Below, in pieces: positions 1 to 10,616 of a stretch of DNA of 64,000 nt. The position numbers and the translations under genes were made by a program. The DNA is taken from the NCBI GenBank assembly GCA_036971715.1, contig JAVHJL010000005.1:3596001-3660000 (forward strand), in the 5' to 3' direction. The notes under the pieces were generated by a model that saw only the letters and a program-made list of their open reading frames with translations, searched no databases and had not been told where the DNA came from. Position 1 is the first letter of the stretch. Each line of letters begins with the position of its first letter. This DNA is from Arthrobotrys musiformis (lineage: Eukaryota > Ascomycota > Orbiliomycetes > Orbiliales > Orbiliaceae).

Positions 1-1321
1 GATTCTATTTTTGTATTGTAAATAACATACACTCAATGGGGCTGGCCAGGGGGTGTCAAAGGCCTGGGGACGTCTGATAATTCAAGGACCCCTTTTCGAT
101 CTTTGTGTTACCACAACGCAAATTCTGCAACAATGCAAAGCTTCGTCGATTTTTCAACGTCATGCCTCGATCGATCATGGATTTAGAACCGCAATCCAAT
201 TGAATATAAGTTACTTCCGCATTACGTTAGTGAATCAAGCGATGGGAATAGTGCTTCTTTTACAACATTTAAGTAGTTTGCTTAGGGCTGTCTATCTCGC
301 TTAATAAGTCAACATCTACATATCCGTTTCGCTTGAAGCTGACCATGCACTCGAATTCTTACTGGCTTCAAACAAAAGTTTTCCGATTGCGGAACCTGGT
401 GTTCTTACCCCACGCAAAGGCGTCAGATGGCGAATACTCGTTAGTTTTCTCCTTCTCCACTCCTCGAAAGGGCCGGGCCGAACGTTATCCACCCGACTTT
501 GGAAGTTTTCCGACCTTGATTTCTTATCGTTCTGCCGGGACATTGAGGAGAAACGTGTCTCCCTTGTCGGGAAAAAAGGTACAAATTTTTTGTGTCCATG
601 CAAGAGACCGTGGATCGGTGATTGGGATCTGGTTGAGGAGGTTACTATTCCCACTCAGGCCAGTCGTGCGACTTCATCAGGACTGACTCCTCCTAAGCGC
701 CCCACAGTCAGTTCGGTTCTGAGATTAGTCCCATCGCCACTGGAACAGCACAGGCACGACGTGGAAGTCACTTGCTGTCTGATGACTTGGTTAAGTGCTT
801 GGGCATGCCCTCAACTGCGGGTTCTTCGTGGCCCCTCCACCAATGCGGGACCAAGTCTTTTCCATTGGGGCATGTGAGTTGTCGCGCTGTCATTGGACGA
901 GATATAACGGCGTTCCCAACACATCTCTTGGTCCATATAATAACCGGGACTTCCTGGCTAGATGATTCACTAGTAAATCTTGTCAGGAACCAAGTATCCA
1001 GTAGTATCGAAAATCAGCTTTGCATTAATATTCCAAGAAACGCCTTCTCTAGCTTCGAAAGTTTTAGACAAACTTCATAAGCACCATGATTCTTCAAAGA
1101 GTTCCTTTTACCTCACTTCTTTATTACTCAATCGTCTCCATTGTAGTCTTCTACTTTTTATTCGTCTCAGGATCATAGTTTGCTCCTCCGCCATACTCTC
1201 CGCAAAATTTAAAATCGTCTCTTTATCGTTTTTTACCTACAGACTTGAAGAGATAGCTCTTCGGTCACAAACCTCATCGGCATCTTGAAACAAATATATC
1301 TCCCACCCCACCACTCTCACA
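1..1321. other. Gene-free start of window and leader of the first gene
   Basis: I see no convincing gene. Overlapping open frames of 83-117 codons lie in several phases, but none has recognisable domains or joins into a spliced product. The last 35 bases before the ATG at 1322 are rich in C and T, as is common in leaders of filamentous-fungal genes. The upstream neighbour is cut off by the window edge. Confidence 0.6.
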
Positions 1322-2931
1322 ATGGGCCTCCACCAACCCCTCAGGATGACATTCGACGACCTCCCTCCCTCTCCTCCCTCCCCCCCCTCCACCCCCTTCT
1401 CTCTTCCTCCCCTCCCGGCGCTAGCATCGACGGTGAATATCCATATCACAAACCACAACCATTACAGCGTACAAACACCACCAGACTCGGCAAAATACAA
1501 CTTTGGACCCAAGGATAGGACTAATTGGAAATCTTCGGAAACGAGCACCACCTGTAACCCTACTCCACTTAAGGGATCGCCATATAAATCCCCACTCCTC
1601 AAGAGACTTATCCAGGGATTGTCCCCTGTATACGGACTCTTGACACCAGCAGCTACACCCTTACAGCGCACCTCAAAGGTTACATCGGTTGAACAACAAA
1701 GCCCTTCAGTCAAACAAAATCCTCAATTGCAACAAAAGATAGATGAGCGACAGCAGGTTGGAAACACAAGCTATCGACACATCGAGTCAGAGATATTACA
1801 GGATATGCCAAACGCCGCCGAGATTAGGTTCTCCGCGAGCGCTGGTAATCGGGAATTTGCAGCGCGAAGGCGTCAAATTGATACCCCACCTGTAACATCA
1901 TCTGGCGATGTTTCTCTTGTTTCAGAGGATCCCCTCACCGAAGCCGTTGCCCTGCGAAAGTCTGAGAAGACTAAGCCGAGGCAGGCCCAGAAAAGTAGGG
2001 GGACACGGAAAGGCAAGAAGGTCATCCCGACATGCTATAATCATGAACTACGATGCCCCGGCGAAGAACCTGGGGTAGACGTAGTTCCTTGCGATTGGGT
2101 TCGGCCGTATAATTCGAGCCGGTGGAACGACTACACAAATAAGAATGCGCAGTGCAAAGTTCCAAAATGTGATGTAAGTCATCTTCAATGCGATTTTAAT
2201 CCGACAAAATACTAATTCGAGATTGACAGGTTTGTATTTCGAACGAAACGTATGGTCCAAAATCAATTTGGAAGTTATCGGCGCCCGCGGGGCATACAGC
2301 AGAATCGCATCGCCTACGTTCACGTATCCGCTACCTCTGCTCTCGATGCCCACAGCCAGCGCCACCACCTCCTGGCGGAATCGGCCCGATTGAGATGTGT
2401 ACCTGCGTCCTGAGAGACGGAAAGGGGCTTCCAACAGATATGTGGTTCCAATGCAAGGATTGTGCGGAATCAGCGTGGTTTGAGAGTGATGCCAAATACG
2501 GCGGGCCAGACGGTGTTCTGGTAACCAGAAGAGCTAGGAGAAGAAAGAATAAATACGGTATTATAATAAGGCCGAGGGTTTCAAAGGATGCTCGCATACA
2601 AAAGGGTTGTAGGGTTAAGAGGTGTCTTTGTGGCAAGATGGTTCCCAAGGATGGCAGGTACGGCACTTGGTGTACGTGGTGCCAGTGTCCGGTTGCCGGG
2701 AAAGATATGATGGAACATGGCGGGGGTGCTACGAAAAGTGGGCGGGCTTTTTTGCCAAGAGATGACGAAGAGGGAAACGAAGAAGAGGAAGAGAGGGATG
2801 ATGAGTTGGCGGCAGGCTCCACCAACCATTTGGATGAGGATGAAATTATGAATGACGCGAAGGATGACGGTCGGGATCAAGAAATGGCTGATGACACAGA
2901 CGACGATAGCGGTATCGATGTTTTCGAGTAA
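1322..2931 (+). CDS. Orphan Cys-rich protein with acidic tail, two exons, 517 aa
   Basis: I do not recognise this protein. Exons are 1322-2173 and 2230-2931; the 56-nt intron has a GTAAGT donor and keeps phase 0. The first 270 residues are proline-, serine- and basic-rich and look disordered. The second half holds many closely spaced cysteine pairs (CISN after a CDV, LCSRC, CTC, CKDC, CLCGK, WCTWCQC), which suggests one or more zinc-ribbon-like folds, followed by a basic patch (RRARRRKNK) and an Asp/Glu-rich C-terminus. No signal peptide is visible, so an intracellular, possibly nuclear, role is plausible. The ATG at 1322 is the first in frame; a second ATG at 1346 is possible. A basic stretch near residue 220 (RGTRKGKK) could be a nuclear signal. 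Function unknown. Confidence 0.75.
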
Positions 2932-4190
2932 TATTTCACGCACACTTTATATTCGGCGTTATTTTGGGTTTGGGTGGAGTTTATATTGGGAAACGGAGCA
3001 ATGGGTATTCATGAAAAATTTATCAAAATCGGCTGCCACAATTCATAACGATAAGAATGGGCATATATCGCACGCAATATGCGGCATACACAGGCGTCTT
3101 GTTTTTCTTCTTTCTTTGTATCATTCCGAATTACATACTACTTGTACCACTGTATCTAGAATACTTTTTGCCATGCACTTAACGAATTCATGAACTTTTA
3201 TGTCTACGAAACCAATACATCCTAGCTCAATTTTGATATCGAATCTAAGTCAGCCTCCTCACACCTAGGCACTCGAGAATTTCCCACGAGTTTGAGCATT
3301 ATATTAAGACCCCTCACCCTCCGGAGTGCGTTGTAAAGCTAAAATACCACACAGCGCAGCCTCTCATGTACCCCATGGGCCCCAGCCTGCGGCCCGAGCC
3401 ATCAACCTCGCTCGATCACTAAACTTGCAGCTAGGCAAGTCAGCTAAAGTACATCAGACGGCGAAATCCTCTAGGTTATTCCAAGCCCCGTCAAAATCAT
3501 CACACTCTACAAGGCATAAACATCTCATATGCATGCGTCACATCAATCCCTAGGCCGATCTTAAGTTGAAGCCCGGGCCCAGCCAACCTCGTCACACATA
3601 CCAGCAGTGCTCGCAGCAATGCACAATTCTGTAGCTGCATGATACGCGGGTAACCCTAGTTGTTTACTTAAATACCTAGTTTGATGTTCATGCTGGATTC
3701 GAGACAATGTTCATGCATGCATATACACTTGTGGCCAACCGGCGTCTGGGAACGAGACTACATGCATATCATGTTAATATATCAACGCTGCTATATTTTA
3801 ATATTATGCATTAAACGCAACCAACTTACCTCAGGGTTGAACTTTAGATGAGAATTAGATGAGATACTATGCTACTATACATTACAACTTGTAACTGATG
3901 CAGTATATGAGCCTTAGGCTGCTGATAATAACGTATCCGCCCGAGAAGATCCACCACTCCATCAAACGCTCTATAGTCAAGATATCGAAGCCCCCTTCAC
4001 AACTAATCTTCGTCTGTTCAATAGTCATGCAATTCGTCCTGCCACTGTGTAACACCATCGTAAGTTTAGAACTCTAGAGCACTGAGGGGGAATATTCAGC
4101 GGCCCTCCGTCTCTTTGTCGACGATTGTCGTTGACCAAGCGGTGCCTCATGGCGCTCTGCCAACCCCGAGGCACCCAAAAGCCGCCATAG
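2932..4190. other. Intergenic, convergent 3' ends
   Basis: No gene is visible. The stretch lies between the 3' ends of the Cys-rich gene (+) and the HNH gene (-). The 114 bases 4077-4190 continue the HNH reading frame past its stop codon (see findings). The rest contains only short open frames. Confidence 0.6.
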
Positions 4191-5148
4191 TTAAACATGC
4201 CAAAACAGCAGAGTGTCAGACGGCAGGGGGATTTCAGGATCCGCTGCGGCGATACGAATGATATCGCCGTCATTGAGCAGGCGGACTTGGCTCTCAACAT
4301 TCCTCTTATGCTCTCCCGTTGCGTCGAAATTATACTGATCTTCAGGGTTCACTGGGTATCCGACAGGGAGTCTAGTTTGCCCCATGGGGAGGCAACGGAT
4401 GTACCGTACATCCATGTACAACGGTGACGAGGTCGACTTTTCAATTGGAACGAGACATATCGAGCCGAGATCGTAGTTTGTGTGAATTTTCATTGACAGA
4501 TTTAGACCGTTTGTTGGCGTGTGGATTCCGAACTTCGGAGAGACTAAGTCCGCAACCAACTTGTCTCTCAGGCCTTGACCAAGTAGAATCACAATAAATC
4601 TCCAAGTAATCCGATTGGCCCTCTTGTTTTCTTCGAGGAGTTCGAACGGGAAAATGTGACCGGGTTCACTTGTGTCATCATGGTAACCACCAGCGACAAT
4701 GCAATGAAACCCGTCTCGAATTTTGCACAATTCCGCGAAAGAAGGGTTCCGACTCCAGTTTTCGCATGATATTCCAGAAGCTTCACTTGTAATCCCAAGC
4801 TTTTCTATAATACTCGAAGCTTCTCGATAGTATTTTGGTCAGCGGATTCTCCCAGCTAAACCTGTTTGAAGGGAGAGGGGGGTGGTATTCTTCAGCGCAT
4901 TGATTACCTGGTAACGGATGGTTTCCATGACTGGGCACGGTTACAGCTGTTTCGGGAGCCCCTGCGCAGGCGATATTCTGGACAAGGTGTACTTCCTTAG
5001 GACCCAATGGCTCTCCAATCTGACCCTCGGTAGGTGTAGATGTGCCACTGCCGGAACGACTGGTATTTGGGGTCTCTACAGTAGAATAAGGTCGCCCTCC
5101 CCAGTTTCTCAGATTTTTAAGCCCAGTTATAAGCGTCTTATCCGCCAT
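4191..5148 (-). CDS. HNH-endonuclease-like domain protein, two exons, 290 aa
   Basis: The protein carries a fungal HNH_2-type domain (PF13391-like). A CKIRDGFHCIVAG start is followed by GHIFPF (first His), NGLNLS (Asn) and KIHTNYD (second His), in the order and spacing typical of the fungal family. A typical late PLPS segment follows. Such proteins are predicted metal-dependent nucleases, but their cellular role in fungi is mostly unknown. My exon model is 5148-4908 and 4822-4191 with an 85-nt intron that has a CTGAC branch point 14 nt before a CGAG acceptor; this is the simplest splice that joins the N-terminal frame to the HNH frame without a stop. The N-terminus (about 80 residues) is Ser/Thr/Gly-rich and unrecognised. 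The stop falls inside a segment that family members usually continue through, so the gene may be truncated or read through. Confidence 0.7.
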
Positions 5149-5706
5149 ATATCAACGTGAGAGCTTCGATGAGTATAGTTGCTACCTGGAGTCCGGATAC
5201 CTTTCTAATGCGTGTGTCCAGAATAAAGCCGCAAGGCCCGCCGGTGTGATTCCCGTTCGCGAATTTTATGTATTGATGTATAGAACAAATCACCGGTAAA
5301 GTAAGATTCGCCATTGGAGGGGCTTCTCGACAGATTTGTACTATATCTAGATCAATCGCCCCTCATCTCCCACATGCATTCAGAGATATTAAGCAAATAT
5401 ATTCAGAAATACCAAAACTGAAATAGTGACGAAATAGATCTGAGCTAACACTCGCGATCGACAGGACGCGTGGAAGAATGGGACTGCCCACGTGCATACC
5501 TAATCCCCAAAATTTAGAGTAAACATCGAACGTTCTAGATTTGAAGCTAGTTAAACGTAGGATACTAGACTCGTGGTGGCATATTTTAAATACGTACGTC
5601 CCAAGCTACAATTTAGACAGGAAGCACCTCAGTTTCCCTCATGAATTGGTGGTATTGTCCCGAGTTATAGTAATGCGCCTCAACCTTGAGCGCTCCATGA
5701 CCCACC
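5149..5706. other. Intergenic, HNH upstream region
   Basis: This lies between the HNH start (5148) and the end of the M20 peptidase gene (5707), both on the minus strand. It must hold the HNH promoter and the peptidase 3' end. I see no distinctive motif. Confidence 0.6.
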
Positions 5707-7449
5707 TCACTGTAGCCAAACCCGATCAGCATCATCTGCGCTCAATAAAAAGGAATAAAACCACTCCACCATCGCCAAGTGGCCCTTGATAGGAACCCGT
5801 TCATTCACATCATGCATATTTCTCTTCACCACCGGCATAGGTGCATATCTAAATATATTTTGAGAGAGCTCCGTATACCAGAATGTATCCGTATTTCCCA
5901 TATTCAAGCCGGCGGTTACGATTAAATCTTCTCCGAACACCGCCCGAGTAGTGCCTGCAATTAATTTGAATGCCGTGGGGATGTCTGTTCTAGAACTAGT
6001 GAGCGGCGAAGGTTCTCGTCGGTTGAAGATCTCTAACGTGATGGAAGATTCTGGGTAATGGGTAATGTTGTCTGGGTAAGCGATTAGCTCTAACCCATGT
6101 TTCTTCGCGATCTTTGATACAAGGTTTTCTGTGGCCGTTGTGATTTCTGATATACTTGAGCCTCGACGGATACGGTGGTTAATCCCCACGGTTACGAATT
6201 CGGGTAAGGCGTTGACTTTGGTCCCACCGCTGATTGTGTCAACCGCGATAGTTGATCGTAAATCCGCGTCATAGCGAGGATTTAATTTTACCAGTGCGTC
6301 TCCCAGCGCTTGTTTGTCCCCTTCCACGATGTAATTGTAAAGGTCTTCCGGGAAATCATTTGCGTGGACTGCCGCGCAGGTAAGGAAGTCATAAAGTGGG
6401 TTGTCGTCCGAAAAGTACCTTTCGAAGGGGTGGGATTCCAATTCCACGATGATCTCCGACATGATCCCTATACCCGAATGTTTTGGCGGAACCGAGGAAT
6501 GACCACCCGGTGCCCTGACGGTAATCTTTTGATTCATAAACCCCTTCTCGGCGGTACTGATAACCACGATGTCTGCGCCGAACTCCTGTTGCATACTGGA
6601 CCCCTCGTCAATGATAACGGAAAAGCTATCCTCTCCATAACTCTCGATGAGATATTCTGAAAGAGATCCCGCCCCTTGGCGGCCGCCAATCTCTTCATCA
6701 AACCCCGCGGCTAAAACTATCGTACGAGTAGGTTGGTGTCCGGCGTGTAATAGTAAGCTCAAGGACTCCATGATCGCCACCAGTTGGTTTTTATCGTCCA
6801 GGGCCCCGCGACCCCAAACATCGTGCCCATCGAAATGTCCAGAAAACGGAGGATAGTCCCATTCTTCGAGAGTCTCGCTTTCGACAGGGACAACGTCCTG
6901 ATGTGCCGTTAACAGGATGGGCTTTAGATCATTATCCGAGCCTTCCCAGGTGTAAACCAAACCATATACATTGACTTTTTCGACCCTCAAATACCGATTT
7001 ACCAATGGAAAAGTCCGCTGGAGATAATGATGAAACTGCAGCATTCGATCCCATCGGGCGTCTTCACCCGCACCTCCAAAGTCGTCGTATACTTGCGTCC
7101 GGACCTTCACCGCATCCCCAAGGGCTTTGGCGGACCAAAATAGGTATTCTGGAGAGTGGAGGTGCGAGATGGCATGCCTGAGTCCCGGAGTATTGATTTC
7201 TGGAAAAATCGGCTCCACGAGAGGACATAATTCTTTAAGATTTTGGATACGATCTTTGGATTTTGGTGGTTGAGATTTGGATAGCCTACCATGCTCACGG
7301 CACCCATGAGCTTTTGGCAGAGTCGATAGGTAGCTTGTGTACGCAGTAGCACCCAAGAGCGCAATCCCAAGCAAACCAAGAAGGTTTAGAAAGTACTTTC
7401 GGTAACGGCCATTTTGATAAATACGATCCTGGGAAGACCTCAATCCCAT
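5707..7449 (-). CDS. M20-family carboxypeptidase S-like, membrane-anchored, 580 aa
   Basis: This single-exon gene encodes a zinc metallopeptidase of family M20A, similar to yeast vacuolar carboxypeptidase S (Gly-X carboxypeptidase), which removes C-terminal residues from small peptides. Motifs in order: a hydrophobic segment at about residues 19-41 (probable signal anchor), TAHQDVVPV near 181-189 (first zinc ligand His and its Asp), GRGALDDK near 213-220 (bridging Asp), GFDEE near 249-253 (catalytic Glu), a dimerisation lid starting near GGHSSVP, and a late His region (HDVNERVP) that supplies the last zinc ligand. The length fits the family. I chose the ATG at 7449, which gives a short basic N-terminus before the membrane segment; the frame is open for 28 more codons upstream but has no ATG there. 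By analogy the enzyme would act in the vacuole. Confidence 0.93.
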   Translation of the reverse strand: MGLRSSQDRIYQNGRYRKYFLNLLGLLGIALLGATAYTSYLSTLPKAHGCREHGRLSKSQPPKSKDRIQNLKELCPLVEPIFPEINTPGLRHAISHLHSPEYLFWSAKALGDAVKVRTQVYDDFGGAGEDARWDRMLQFHHYLQRTFPLVNRYLRVEKVNVYGLVYTWEGSDNDLKPILLTAHQDVVPVESETLEEWDYPPFSGHFDGHDVWGRGALDDKNQLVAIMESLSLLLHAGHQPTRTIVLAAGFDEEIGGRQGAGSLSEYLIESYGEDSFSVIIDEGSSMQQEFGADIVVISTAEKGFMNQKITVRAPGGHSSVPPKHSGIGIMSEIIVELESHPFERYFSDDNPLYDFLTCAAVHANDFPEDLYNYIVEGDKQALGDALVKLNPRYDADLRSTIAVDTISGGTKVNALPEFVTVGINHRIRRGSSISEITTATENLVSKIAKKHGLELIAYPDNITHYPESSITLEIFNRREPSPLTSSRTDIPTAFKLIAGTTRAVFGEDLIVTAGLNMGNTDTFWYTELSQNIFRYAPMPVVKRNMHDVNERVPIKGHLAMVEWFYSFLLSADDADRVWLQ

Positions 7450-8417
7450 AAGATTTTCGGAATCTCTTGGTAGGATGACCTCGGGATTACCCACTGTTCT
7501 AGCCGTGCAAACGAAATCGATCCAATTAATCAAATGATATCAATTGAAATTGAGAGTTGCAGCGTGAGAGAAAGGTCGAGGAAGAAAAGGTAGTCCTTAA
7601 ACCTATTCTTAGAGAGTATGGTGTCAGTGAACAAGAACAATCAACCAGCCATTCCATTTACTTATGCACATCGTACCCGATCTAGTGCCCAAACATATGG
7701 ATTCGAGGCTACCCAAACATCACATTGTTACATGTTGCACATACCTTTGCTTAGCCTCGAATCCACCTTTGCTTTGCGCCTCGAGCTCAATTACGCAGGC
7801 CTCGAAAGCCCAATGAGAAGGGGGATAAGAAGAGGGGAGAACGAAGCACAGAAGGAAACGTCAATTCGGGGATCAATTCATCGCAGTTCCGTGCGCACAG
7901 CCGTGGAACATTCGGAACCCCAGATCCACAGGCCGAGCCAGGGGTGCAACTCAAGATCAAAAGAGATCGCGTGTGAGAACGAGGTGTGGTTACACATCTT
8001 GATTATGTCAGACAACGCACCAAATACCACACCAGCCGTCGAATTCTTCCAACCAGTGCTTAGATGGGGCGGTCCGGTGCAATGCAATGCAATAGAAAAT
8101 AGATATCCCGTGAGAACATGTTTAATGTACGATGGAAATTATCATTCGGCCAGGTATACATAATAAATTTTTAAATATATTACATAAGAATGATACCAAA
8201 AAGTCACCCCAAGTGAACAAGCAATCTCACAAAGGGAACAAAAAAACTTTCGGCTAGGAAAAAAAGGACAAGCTTGCTATGTACAGCTCCAAGAAAACTC
8301 TGTAGAGCATATGATACTGTGGTTTTATGTACGCTCCGTTCAAGACTATATACCTTTCGTTCCCATTAACATATATAACCCCTCTTTGTAGACAAGAGAG
8401 TCAAGAGGATCAACGAT
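7450..8417. other. Intergenic with an inverted repeat
   Basis: Peptidase promoter on the left and xylanase 3' end on the right. An ATG-started open frame of 181 codons (7618-8163, plus strand) crosses it, but its composition looks random and it has no recognisable domain, so I do not call it a gene. The inverted repeat at 7698-7765 is listed separately. Confidence 0.55.
7698..7765. repeat. Perfect 14-bp inverted repeat, 40-nt loop
   Basis: TGGATTCGAGGCTA at 7698-7711 is the exact reverse complement of TAGCCTCGAATCCA at 7752-7765. The same 14-mer occurs again at 24002-24015. This could be a hairpin, a dispersed-repeat end or a protein-binding site; the sequence alone does not decide. Confidence 0.8.
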
Positions 8418-9950
8418 TTAAGAGTTGATACCAGCAACGAAAGCGTTGTAAGCACCCTTCTTGCTGAAGTTGCTGTCCCAGAGGAGAGCATAACCCTGAC
8501 CGCTGAAGACGGACGGGATCCAGGAGTCCTTGTCGGAAACACCCCCTGTATTATAGCTGTTAGAATCATACTCAAAAGTCGTCAGGGCACGAGCCGTTTT
8601 CAGAAATTGAACTTACAAACTGTGATACCGGTGCAAGTAGAGCGCTTCATGCAGGCAGAGACAACGTTTGTGTAGTCAGTGTTCTGCTGGGAGATCTGGG
8701 AGCTGCTTGGGGAAGAGGAGGTACGGATGTCGAGCTCAGTGATCTGAACGTCGGAGCTGGCAGTAGCCAAGCTGTCGAGGGTGGTACCGAAGGATGGGAT
8801 GGCACCGTTTCCGACGACCAAGTGAGACTGGGTACCAACGCAGTCGACTGGAACACCACGAGCCTTCAAGTCCTTGACCAATTGGACAAAGTTGGTGAGC
8901 TTGGAGCCAGAGTAGTCAAGATTGTAACTGTGGTAACAATTGTCAGCGGGTAATGCCTTTATTACTAATCAAGAAATCATGGCTGCATACTCGTTCAAGC
9001 AAAGTTTAGCAGCTGGATCAGCAGCGCGAGCGGCGTTGAAAGCAACATCAAGGAAAGTCCAGTCACCGAATACGGTAGAGAAGACGGAGGTACGTCTAGT
9101 TCCATCATCATTGAAAACTTCGTTGGCAACATCCCAAGCATAGATCTTGCCCTTGTACCTAGTCATGACGGTGGTAACATGGTTCTGGATGACTGAGGTG
9201 AGTGTAGCTTTGTTGCTGATAGCGGAGACCCTATATATCGTAAAAACACCTAGGTCAGAATCCGGATTTTATATAAACGCACGACTTCAGTTTTCGAATA
9301 TATCATACCAGGAAGGAAGCTGTGAGTGCCAAACGAAAGTATGGCCACGGATGATCTTGCCGTTAGTTTGGGCCCAGTTGACAAGGGTGTCGGCATTTCC
9401 CCAGTTGAAGCTGTTCTGGCTTGGCTCAATAGCATCCCACTTCATGGAGTTTTCAGGAGTGAGCTGACCGGACTCGGTCTGGAGGATAGCGGCGTTCTGG
9501 GAATTGCTGAGAGTTCCCGGGTCGGCACAGAAACCGACATACTTCTTGCCCTTTGCCTTGATCAAAGCATCAAGACCGGTACCAGTTGGAGCCACGGATG
9601 TAGTAGTGCTTGTACGGAGGGTGGTAGTTTGGGTGGTAGTAGCCGGAGTGGTAGCCGGGGTGGTAGCAGCTGTTGTCGTGCGAGTCGTAGTAGTAGAAGT
9701 AGTAGTCTGTGCAGTACCAGACAAGCACTGAGCATAGTATGGATTGAGGGTCGAGCACACGATTCCGGAGCCGGAACAGCTAGTTGCGCCAGTCCATCCA
9801 ATACCACCGCCTATAGAGGAGGGGGTTAGTCGTATACTCTTTGAGTATCACATCTACACTACTGAAATAAAACTTACACTGTCCCCACAAAGACTGCTGG
9901 CCGGCAACCAAGGCCGGGGCCGCAAGGGCAAGAGCGACATAAGTCTTCAT
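8418..9950 (-). CDS. Secreted endo-beta-1,4-xylanase, CBM1-GH10, five exons, 417 aa
   Basis: The enzyme hydrolyses internal xylan linkages outside the cell. Exons: 9950-9878, 9810-9309, 9230-8991, 8927-8617 and 8545-8418; all introns are GT-AG, 63-78 nt, and the joined frame is open. Order: signal peptide (1-17), N-terminal cellulose-binding CBM1 (CGGIGWTG ... CSGSG ... NPYYAQC, about 25-52), Thr-rich linker, then GH10. Key residues: WDVANE with acid/base Glu at about 229, and ITELDI with nucleophile Glu at about 336. The LCLNDYNLDY segment is restored only by splicing intron 3, which supports the model. The conserved late LWDSNFSKKGAY is also intact. The third-codon-position C bias is strong, as in highly expressed genes. 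The upstream region has a TATAAA on the coding strand (10156-10151), CreA-type sites and a pair of xylanase-regulator boxes. Confidence 0.97.
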
Positions 9951-10205
9951 CGTGAAATGTTTCGAGTTCAGATTACCAGATCCGGAGAGAAAGAAATAAA
10001 TGAAGGAATAGTCGGTATATAAAAATTCAATACCAGATCACTGATCCGATTTTACTCGTTAATGCTCTTTTAAAATCTTCCAAGAACAATCGAGATGATG
10101 AACTTCAATCTGAGAGGGAACGGTGCCAGCGAAGGGGCCATGGTGGAGTCTTTATATATATACACTTCATCCCATGATATCTTCCGATACTGAGACAAAT
10201 ACCCT

Positions 10206-10302
10206 CCCCGCCCCATGTCATCTAGGCAAGATTAAACTATGGATTATCTCGATGACAATAATTGCAAAGAAACAGGCTCCACCCCAGGTGCCGTTTCCCC
10301 GG
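10206..10302 (-). promoter_or_regulatory. Cluster of four CreA-type (SYGGRG) sites upstream of xylanase
   Basis: On the coding strand, GCGGGG (10211-10206), GTGGAG (10282-10277), CTGGGG (10287-10282) and CCGGGG (10302-10297) all match SYGGRG, the known binding consensus of the carbon-catabolite repressor CreA/CRE1. They lie about 255-350 bp upstream of the xylanase ATG. The motif is short, so single sites occur by chance; the clustering in a xylanase promoter is what makes the call reasonable. Inferred role: glucose repression. Confidence 0.5.
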
Positions 10303-10596
10303 CCCTCTTTCTTTTTCGTCTACTACTTTATGATCTTAGTCGTGTTCCGGAATATACTATCAAAGCTTCCCTTTGATAAATTTCCCCTGGCCGGGATTTC
10401 ACCTTCGAACGCGCGCAATATGCCCCACAGTTCAAAATAGAAAAGAAAGTGCCTTGGAAGCAAAGTTCGGATGGAGAGCCCGAACTCATACGTTCAAGGT
10501 CTTGCAAACATTATAGCCTATGTGGGTCTACCCAAGGTAACTACAACGGGTTTTCAATTCGATTGCGCCTGGGGTCTATTTTGCGTGGCAGCGAAC

Positions 10597-10616
10597 TTTA
10601 GCCGGAAGATTTAGCC
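10597..10616 (-). promoter_or_regulatory. Tandem GGCTAAA boxes (XlnR/Xyr1-type)
   Basis: GGCTAAA occurs on the coding strand at 10616-10610 and again at 10603-10597, a direct repeat with 13-bp spacing, about 650 bp upstream of the xylanase start. GGCTAAA is the known binding sequence of XlnR, the xylan/xylose-responsive activator of fungal xylanase genes. Two copies within 20 bp are unlikely by chance in such a promoter. Binding is inferred. Confidence 0.6.

Noticed and set aside
7618..8163. 181-codon ATG-started open frame
   Set aside because: No domain, no codon bias like its neighbours, and it includes the inverted repeat. Most likely chance.
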